NCBI GenBank assembly: GCA_022828595.1
Contig: JAKGHH010000003.1
Coordinates: 60,005,759 to 60,069,758 of the forward strand
DNA from: Nelumbo lutea
Taxonomy: Eukaryota > Streptophyta > Magnoliopsida > Proteales > Nelumbonaceae
DNA: 64,000 nucleotides
Direction: 5' to 3'
Both the position numbers and the translations under genes were made by a program. The notes beneath the pieces were generated by a model. That model did not search any database and had not been told where the DNA came from. It saw only the letters and a program-made list of their open reading frames with translations. Below are positions 57,363-64,000 of the stretch, in pieces; the first letter of the stretch is position 1, and every line of letters begins with the position of its first letter.

Positions 57363-59682
57363 CAACAAAAGCTTTTCGTAAAACAGGATCATAGCAATAG
57401 CATTTGTAACCATTTTGAGTACAAGAGTAACCAAGAAAAACACATCTAATAGCTTTGGGGTCAAGTTTGTCATGGCCTGGACCCAATTTGTGAACAAAAC
57501 ACACATAACCAAACACACGAGGAGGAAGAGAGAAAGGCGAGGTGGAAGGAAACAAGATAGAGAAAGGTGACTTGCCATCTAGGACTGAAGAAGGCAAACG
57601 GTTTATGAGAAAACAAGAGGTGAGAATTGCATCACTCCAATAGAGTTTAGGAACTGACTGACATTTGAATCAACAAGGCCCGAGTAGTTTCAATCACATG
57701 GCGATTTTTTCTCTCAATCATACCATTTTGTTGAGTGTGTGAACATGAGGACTGATGTATAATACCATGAGGGTCAAAATAAGATTGAAAATTATTATGA
57801 AAGTATTCATTTGCATTATTTGAACGAAACACTTTAATGCATACACCAAACTGATTCCTTATCTTAGCATGAAAAGATAGAAAAGTAGAGAACAATTCTG
57901 AACGATCCTTCATCAAGTAAATCCATGTCATTCTTGAATAGTCATCAATAAATGTTACAAAATATCTGAATCCATTATAAGATGACACGCAACTAGGACC
58001 CCAAACATCTGAGTGGATTAAAGCAAAAGGACTTAGGACTCTCTTATCATCCCTAGGAACAAAAGACTCTCTATGGTGTTTACTCAACTGACTTGACTCA
58101 CAATCTAGCAGAGTTATAGACTGCAAGGTTGGGACTTGCTTTTTCAAAATACGCAGAGAAGGATGACCAAGACGACAATGCCACTGATGTGGTGTAAGTG
58201 CAAGAGAGCAATGAAGAGCCTTCTGAGAACCATGGTCATCCAAGTAGTATAGTCCTCCAACTTCACAACCGCCACCAATCGTCTTCCCCGTCTTGAGATC
58301 CTGAAAGACACAATATGAAGGATAAAATGTTATTGAACAATTACGGGTTTGAGTAAGCTTACTTACAAATAGGAAACTAAAGGGAAACTTAGGAACATAA
58401 AAAATCAAGAGTAAGCTAAGGTCAGAACCAAGAGACACATTACCGATACCAGTAATAGTAGAAGAAGAATCATCAGCTAAGGTAATGGTTTGAGAGGTAG
58501 AAGGTGGTGACTAGGATATAAACATATCTGAGGAGCTAGTCATGTGGTCTGAAGCTCTAGAGTCTAGAATCAATTGCCCAAGGTGAAGGTGACGAACTAG
58601 AAGCAAGACAAGCAGTACCTGACTTCACAAATGTAGCAGCGGTAGAACTAGAAGAGGCAGAATGGCGAAGCTTTTTATACTCCTCACGTGAAATAGAGAT
58701 TGTGTCTTTATCCTTACCAACATCGGAAGTAGGAGCATCTTTTGTCACACTAAGACTCCCAAAATCACCTTCTGCCATTGCTTGGTTAGCCCAGGAAGAT
58801 GGAGGGCCATGAAAATCATAACAAAAGTTGACTATGTGACCTTCTCATCCACAATGTGAGCACTCATGGGCTGAACCATGGGCACTACCACTACGACCAC
58901 CACCACCCCTTGCACCACCAAACTCTCTACCACCTCCTTGTGCACCTTTGGGCCCAAGACCAAAACCCCTCACATTTCCTCCACCTCTAAGGAAAACCTC
59001 CTTTGAAAACCACCATGGCTGATCTCTTTGAAGGTGGGGGATGATCACTATGTGGAATTGAGGCTCTCCTTACGTGAGAGAAAACCTTAGATAAGGATGG
59101 AAGATCACTACTCCCTAAGATTTGGGCCTGCACTGGTTCAAATTCAGACCTCAACCCAAATAAAAATCTTGCTACATCTAGATGTTCTCGTTGTTCTTGT
59201 TGAGTCTTCAAATCAGTGGATAGGGTTTGATAAACATTGAGCTCATTCTTTAAGCGTTTTAGAGAAGCATAGTATTCTTTAACACTTTTATCCCCTTGTT
59301 GAAGAGAAAAATAGTCTTGGTACAACTGGTAAATTCTTGTGATATTGTCTTGTCCAGAGTACAATTGCTTGGCATGGTCCCAAATCTCCTTGGCCGTGTC
59401 TATAAACATAAGGTTTACACTAATGTGATTCTCCATACTATTCCAAAGTAATGTCATAATTTGGGCACTCTCTTGTACGCATTCATTGTACCCTTCTGAT
59501 TCACTTTTCAATGGACCCTCCTTGATGTACTTCAACTTGTCTCTTGCGATGAGAGATACCTCAACCGACTTGGCCCATGGGATATAATTAGTACCATTGA
59601 GTTTCACCATGGTTAATTGAGAAGTCATGAAATCTGATTGCACAACTACTGTAGGTTTAGTATTAGCATTTGACAAAGCCAT
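57363..59682 (-). pseudogene. C6 gag, protease and integrase pseudogene
   Basis: Starts at ATG 59682 (MALSNANTKPTVVVQ) with the gag signature KLNGTNYIPWAKSVEVSL and WDHAKQLYSGQDNITRIYQL. A Gly-rich linker follows (58870-59040), a Cys-His knuckle remnant near 58850, a protease site cut at WAIDSR (58557) and integrase (57647-58438) with SDVWGPSCVSSYNGFRYF and FRSNNANEY (usual RSDNAKEY). The chain ends at the C5 insertion, in the post-integrase block YSCTQNGYKCYCYD. Confidence 0.85.
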
Positions 59683-60138
59683 GAGTGAGAGGAGATCACT
59701 GATTTGTCACCTAGGCAAACTGTCAAACAGCTGGTATGCAAGTATGCAACTACTGTAACATACCTTTTTCTTTAGGAAAAACACCAAGAATTATTAGTCC
59801 TCTACTTTAGAAACACTTGGGAAAGATTGCATACTTACCGCAAGGTGTCACCACAACACAAACCACTACAAAATCACCACACATTGAGGAGCACCTACCT
59901 CATAACTCGAAACATCACAAAGCTGCCCTCCTTGAACTGCCAAATAGAGGGCTTTTAGAAAAACACCACTAACTCACACAACACTGCAACTTGAGGCATT
60001 AAATCCTCTTTTCCAAGTGGGCGATCAGTCCTCTTAAGTCCTTTTCCTTTCCAACAAAGAATAGAGAATATTCTCTATTCCTTTCCAACAAAGAACAGTG
60101 CCGCGAACAGTACAATCGACCTCAAGGCTCTGATACCA

Positions 60139-60318
60139 TGTTCCAACTTTAATAAAGTAAGAAAAGGTGAAGAAAATGATAGAAGAAAGAAAGAGAAGAT
60201 AGGAAGAGAAAGGGAAGGAAAAGAGAAGAAAAGGAGAAAAAAGAGGGGAAACTAGAAAGGAGAAATCTGTTCACTTCTCCTTACTGTCGACCCAGGTTGT
60301 ATTAGCATTCTACTAAAA
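60139..60318 (-). repeat. 5' LTR of copia C6 (truncated)
   Basis: Matches 49946 onward from TGTTCCAACTTTAA to GTATTAGCATTCTACTAA, then diverges completely, so the outer about 105 bp of the LTR are lost. Confidence 0.8.
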
Positions 60319-60779
60319 CTAAACACCTGGACTGATACTACTGGAAGTCTAGTGGCTAGACCTGTTAAATAGGTCTTTCTAGTAGTCCATATGTCTACTC
60401 CATAGTTTCTTGCCCTGCCTGGGCATACCATCAACCATTCTGGGTCTCCTTGGAGTTTTTCCAAGGACAAACCCCAAAAATCCTTCAGCCTACGACAACC
60501 AGCAGAAGAACTCCTTGAAGAAGAAAAAGAAGAAGAAGAAGAATTTTAGAATAGGGCAGCTTAACTCTACCCAGCCCATCAAAATGATATTTATATTAGG
60601 GCAACATTAAAAAACTTAAGATTACAACTTTACCCCCCATTAGTAAGGGATGGAGTAACTTGAAATAAGAAAGCCCAAGCCCATTAACACTTAATAACAG
60701 AATTATAGCCCAAGAAGAGATAGGAAGACATAACACAAATGGCCTGAGGCCCATACTGTCAAGTCCCATAACAAAGGGT
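60319..60779 (+). other. Unassigned repeat-like stretch between C6 and LINE D
   Basis: Contains a GAAGAA microsatellite (about 60513-60542) and sequences such as GGCCCATACTG and GCCCAAGCCCATTAAC that occur in plant LTRs, but no boundary, primer site or coding block can be defined. Confidence 0.3.
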
Positions 60780-61260
60780 ATGCTGCTGGACACAACTGCT
60801 TATGTGCTCTGTCAGAATCATACTGAGTCATTCAACCATTTGTTGCTTCACTGCTGTTTTCCCTATGAGATTTGGATGAAGGTCAGGAACTTGTTTGAGG
60901 CGAAAAGTTGCTGCCCTGAATCGGTAGCAGATTTTGTGAAGAGTTGGAGAGTCAAGGGCCTCACAAAAGTGGGAAAGTTGGTGTGAAACCTGACTCCTGC
61001 TGCAGTTTTTTGGTGCATATGGCAGGAGAGGAATGCAAGGATTTTCAAGAATCAGCACAGCTCCAGAGACGGTGTTTCAGAAACTTTTGGGGAAAATGTT
61101 CTCTTGGTTAGCAGTAAACAGTGTTTAAGGACAGATTTTAATTCATTTTTTGCTGTTAGGAATCTTTTTTGTAAATCAGGGTCTGGGGGTTTAGGTCTGC
61201 TTGGGCAATTCTTTATAAATCCCTATGTACAACTCCTTGTTGTACATATTTTTTCCTATT
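60780..61260 (+). pseudogene. LINE D, right fragment (zinc-binding domain, 3' end)
   Basis: Reads YVLCQNHTESFNHLLLHCCF, the Cys-x2-3-Cys/His pattern of the LINE ORF2 zinc-binding domain, followed by WCIWQERNARIFKNQ (61014, compare WTIWEERNVRLFQEK in LINE C). No RNase H block is present, so this lineage may end here; the final AATGGATATTATAATTT lacks a clear A-tail. Probably one LINE with 49805-49945, split by C6. Confidence 0.72.
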
Positions 61261-61969
61261 AATGGATATTATAATTTCCCTGCTTCAAGAAAAGGGGAAC
61301 TTTATGAGGAATTAGAAATTTCCATATTTGAAATTTCTAATTATAAAACCATCACATTTAAATATAAAATTGAGGTATCACCACATCTTTGATTAAGTAT
61401 CATTGGCTATCAATACATCACTTGCAAAGTTACAAATTAAAATTTCAGAATTAACAATTCACATGAATTGCATAATATTGACATAAACAAGTATGCCATC
61501 TCATATTCAGATGAATGTAACGCATTTATAATAAAGTATTATAAATGTATCAATGTATGTCATCTCATAACACTTATGTTTATAGTATTTTATTGTAAAT
61601 ATTGCTATAAACAAGTTTGGAAGGTTTTCCTCCATTATGTTACGTTAATATGTAATGGGTAACACGATGAAATGGTTCCCTCATTTCTATTTATAATACT
61701 TTATTATAAGGAATTGTCTCAAGTGTGTCTATGCCTCTCTTCTATGCTTCTGTGCATATTCTTAGCACTTAACATTCATTGCAAAATGTTCTGGTGGGGG
61801 CATTTTGTTTTTTCTCTGTTTTATGAGGTATGTTCTCTTATTGAAAGGGAAAAAGGGCTATTACCTGATGTTGCTCCTGACTATCTTGGGTCTTGGATGG
61901 GTGGATTGGAAACGGACCTAACCTTAAGCATTTTCTCAGACAAAGTGGCTGCTCTCAAACTCAACCCAT
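61261..61969 (+). other. AT-rich intron sequence, small hairpin
   Basis: Holds an inverted repeat ATTAGAAATTTC / GAAATTTCTAAT (61311-61342). An open piece around 61850-61968 reads LLPDVAPDYLGSWMGGLETD; I do not recognise it, and it does not fit between exons C and D of pTAC3. Confidence 0.4.
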
Positions 61970-62490
61970 TGATGCAGGAGCTGAAGATTCAAAATTGGAA
62001 TTTTATGAAATTTTATGTATTTCTGTATTTTTGGACAGTAGGGGTATTTTTGTCATTTTGCAATTTTCTGTGGGGTCCAATGATAGGGTTTAAATTTTCT
62101 AGTTATAGTTTATGTTTAAAATTTCAGTCATTGCATAAGTAGGATTAGAGTTATTGAGCTTTTGAATTGAAATAGGATATGACAGCTTAGTTTGAGTTCT
62201 ACTAGGATTATTGAGTCTAACAGTTTGACTCCTAGGTTATTATAATTTTAGAATCTATAAATATGTGTGGATGTTTTACACAAAGTGCAATGAAGTTTCT
62301 TGAGTTTTTTACAGCTTATGCCAACTATGGTGAGTGATTCCCATGCCCTATAGTGATTCTAGGCACCATGTTAGTGATTCCAGGTATTTTCTCTCTTATC
62401 CTTTCAAGAAGCCATTACAGCCATAAAATTCTGATCAAAGAAGGCCATTCAATATTCTCTAAGGACTAGAACTGAGCTGGTCCTACATCA
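61970..62490 (+). repeat. Solo LTR of element G family, with 5-bp target duplication
   Basis: 521 bp, TGATGCAGGAGCTGAAGA to TCCTACATCA, flanked by CCCAT at 61965-61969 and 62491-62495. Shares with the element G LTRs the GGGGTATTTTTGTCATTTT, TATAAATATGTGTGGATG, GCTTATGCCAACTATGG and AAGAAGCCATTACAG blocks. No internal region, so it results from LTR-LTR recombination. Confidence 0.9.
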
Positions 62491-62495
62491 CCCAT

Positions 62496-63041
62496 GTTCT
62501 CATGCTTGTCAGCTAGAGATATTACCTTTGCACCAAGCAATGTCCCCTATCCTCCCCTTTGCCTATTTTTGAAAGGATAAATGAGCTTCTCTCTCCCCAT
62601 GTAGTTGATCCTTATCTTGGGGTGGGAAGACTAAGGAGAGTCTATTTTGGGCTTTGTTGTAATTGATCCTTATCTTGGGGAGAGTTAAGAGTGTGTACCT
62701 CTCCCCATGTACTTTATTATATTTGTTTTTTCTCTCCTTTCCCTATTTTTATTGGCATCCAGGTCATTTTGGAGATAGTTATGAAATCCTTCTGTCTATG
62801 ATCTTATTCCTATTGCTCCTATTTACCTGGTAGGAGCAGAGTAGGAGGGGCTTCAAGGTTAGCATTCTTACAAAAATGGAGCAAGCTAGTCAGCATGAAT
62901 CATGCTACTTGCTGTAGTAATTGTTTCTTTCTTCTTGATGCTTAAATTGAATGGAGATCTTAATAGTTTATAATTTAATGCTTAAATAGTGTATAATTTT
63001 TTTTTCTTCTGCTGACGTTAAGAGTCTTCTTAATTCATTAG
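62496..63041 (+). other. Intron 3' end before exon D, no element recognised
   Basis: Contains two copies of TTGATCCTTATCTTGGGG (62606 and 62662) with TCTCCCCATGTA on both sides (62593 and 62700), a short local duplication. A T-run at 62998-63005 and a pyrimidine stretch precede the acceptor. Confidence 0.5.
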
Positions 63042-63504
63042 GTACATAGAAGAAGGGGGGCTTACAGGTGAGCGCAAGCGGTGGGTTCCACGGAGGGGTA
63101 AGACCCCTCTAGATCCCGATGCCCTTGGATTTATTTATTCAAACCCAATAGAAACCTCCTTCAAACAACGATGTCTTGAGGAATCAAAGATGTACCATCG
63201 GAAGCTTCTGAAGACCCTAAGAAATGAAGGAATTGCAGCTTTAGGAGATGCATCCGAATCTGATTATCTCAGAGTAGAGGAAAGATTAAAGAAGATAATA
63301 AAAGGTCCTAACCAAAATGCTTTAAAGCCCAAGGCAGCTAGTAAGATGATAGTCTCTGAATTGAAGGAAGAGTTAGAAGCACAAGGCTTGCCAACTGACG
63401 GAACTAGAAATGTGCTTTACCAGAGAGTGCAAAAGGCAAGGAGGATAAATCGTTCACGTGGCCGGCCTCTTTGGGTTCCACCTGTGGAGGAGGAAGAAGA
63501 AGAG
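63042..63504 (+). CDS. PTAC3: pTAC3-like gene, exon D with SAP DNA-binding domain (463 nt)
   Basis: Fourth visible exon: one base completes Arg, then 154 codons. It starts YIEEGGLTGERKRWVPRRGK, continues with a basic and conserved block (SNPIETSFKQRCLEE), and carries a SAP domain at about 63346-63444 with the signature SELKEELEAQGLPTDGTR followed by LYQRVQKARR. SAP domains are helix-extension-helix modules that bind AT-rich DNA; in pTAC3 this fits attachment to the plastid nucleoid and RNA polymerase complex. The exon ends in an acidic run (VPPVEEEEEEE) at GAG/GTAAAT. The acceptor is CATTAG at 63036-63041. An open frame starting at Met 63190 is only the part of this exon after an internal Met plus intron read-through. 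Confidence 0.93.
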
Positions 63505-63709
63505 GTAAATAGTTATTTCTTTATCAATCTTTTCTTCTTGTGCAATTTAATAAACAGGCTACTTTTTTTGTTATATATTCTTGTTTTCTTATTCTGTGAG
63601 TTACTTTGTTATAAACCATTATTATTGTCTTTCCTGGATGTCAAGAGACATACTCAGATGTTTCTGCTCAATTTTTATTCTAAATCATTCTTAATGCTTT
63701 TTCTTGCAG
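63505..63709 (+). other. pTAC3-like intron between exons D and E (205 bp)
   Basis: GTAAAT ... TTGCAG, T-rich, phase 0; the only short intron in the window. Confidence 0.9.
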
Positions 63710-64000
63710 GTTGACGAGGAATTAGATGAATTAATTTCTCGTATTAAGTTGGAAGATGGAAATACAGAATTCTGGAAACGACGTTTTCTTGGAGAAGGAA
63801 TAAATGGTAATCATGACAAGCCAGATGATGACATTGAAGATTCAGAACTTCAATATATGTTGAATGACGCTGATGTTGTCGAGGATGTTGCCAAAGAGGG
63901 TGAAGATGATGAAGTTGATGAAGAGGAGGAGGAAGTTGAACAGACCGAAAGTCCAGTGGAAGACAGGGTTAAGGACAAGGAAACCGAAGCTGTTAAGCCT
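63710..64000 (+). CDS. PTAC3: pTAC3-like gene, exon E, acidic region (partial, runs off the window)
   Basis: Fifth visible exon, 97 codons in phase 0, still open at the window end. The acceptor is CTTGCAG ending at 63709 after a 205-bp intron. It begins VDEELDELISRIKLEDGN, has the conserved EFWKRRFLGEG block, and then becomes strongly acidic with many Glu and Asp and little other complexity (about 63820-63960). pTAC3 proteins have such an acidic stretch after the SAP domain, followed by a conserved C-terminal part that should lie beyond 64000. The acidic segment is probably disordered; that is inference from composition. Confidence 0.9.

Larger units (their letters stand above)
49946..60318 (-). 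mobile_element. Ty1/copia retrotransposon C6 (minus strand), split by copia C5
   Basis: The left (3') LTR is 49946-50233; the right (5') LTR starts at 60139 after primer site GGCTCTGATACCA (60126-60138) and matches only to about 60318. The gag half (57363-59682) and RT half (50228-51748) are separated by C5. Antisense to the host gene. Many stops and shifts. Confidence 0.88.
35883..63041 (+). other. pTAC3-like intron between exons C and D (27.2 kb)
   Basis: Begins GTCTGC and ends CATTAG. About nine tenths consists of nested transposons. The short host-like stretch 35883-36296 shows only a (GT)9 run at 36164-36181. Confidence 0.85.

Noticed and set aside
63190..63714. 174-codon open frame starting at Met 63190
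   Set aside because: This Met is internal to exon D; conserved coding continues upstream to 63042 and the end runs into the 205-bp intron.

Overview
The window is nuclear DNA of a flowering plant, probably a woody species with a repeat-rich genome. The evidence is long AT-rich introns with GT-AG junctions, plant Ty1/copia elements primed on initiator tRNA-Met, plant L1-type LINEs carrying an RNase H domain, and hAT-like elements with 8-bp target duplications. I cannot name the species.

Only one host gene is visible and it appears to run through the whole window on the + strand. Five exons (10246-10323, 25766-25923, 35714-35882, 63042-63504, 63710-64000) join in one reading frame of 386 codons and match the central to C-terminal part of the chloroplast protein pTAC3 (SAP domain, part of the plastid transcription machinery). 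The gene continues past both ends. The introns between these exons are about 15.4, 9.8, 27.2 and 0.2 kb, and at least 10.2 kb of a further intron lies upstream. Apart from about 1.2 kb of exon, the window is intron, mostly dead transposable elements.

Layout. 1-10245 (upstream intron): an old copia element (859-5879), a LINE reverse-transcriptase fragment, a long hairpin, an orphan copia LTR and a 930-bp hAT-like element with GC-rich cargo. 10324-25765: a minus-strand LINE (10524-21830, 12-bp target duplication) interrupted by a hAT-like element and by a second, nearly complete + strand LINE; then one copy of a 1.4-kb inverted-terminal-repeat element. 25924-35713: a second, oppositely oriented copy of that element, so exon 25766-25923 sits in the loop of a large inverted repeat; then a gag-only LTR element (27875-35150) split by a fairly young minus-strand copia (29293-34035). 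35883-63041: a hAT-like element (36297-46844) split by a minus-strand copia, itself split in one LTR by a LINE tail and by another copia; then a minus-strand copia (49946-60318) split by a + strand copia (51754-57357, perfect 5-bp target duplication); LINE pieces; and a solo LTR (61970-62490).

No transposon reading frame is intact. The main biological question is how this chloroplast gene is spliced correctly through introns loaded with sense-oriented LTR and LINE polyadenylation signals, and whether the inverted repeats around exon 25766-25923 affect its RNA. All homology calls are from reading translated motifs by eye; no database search was run.
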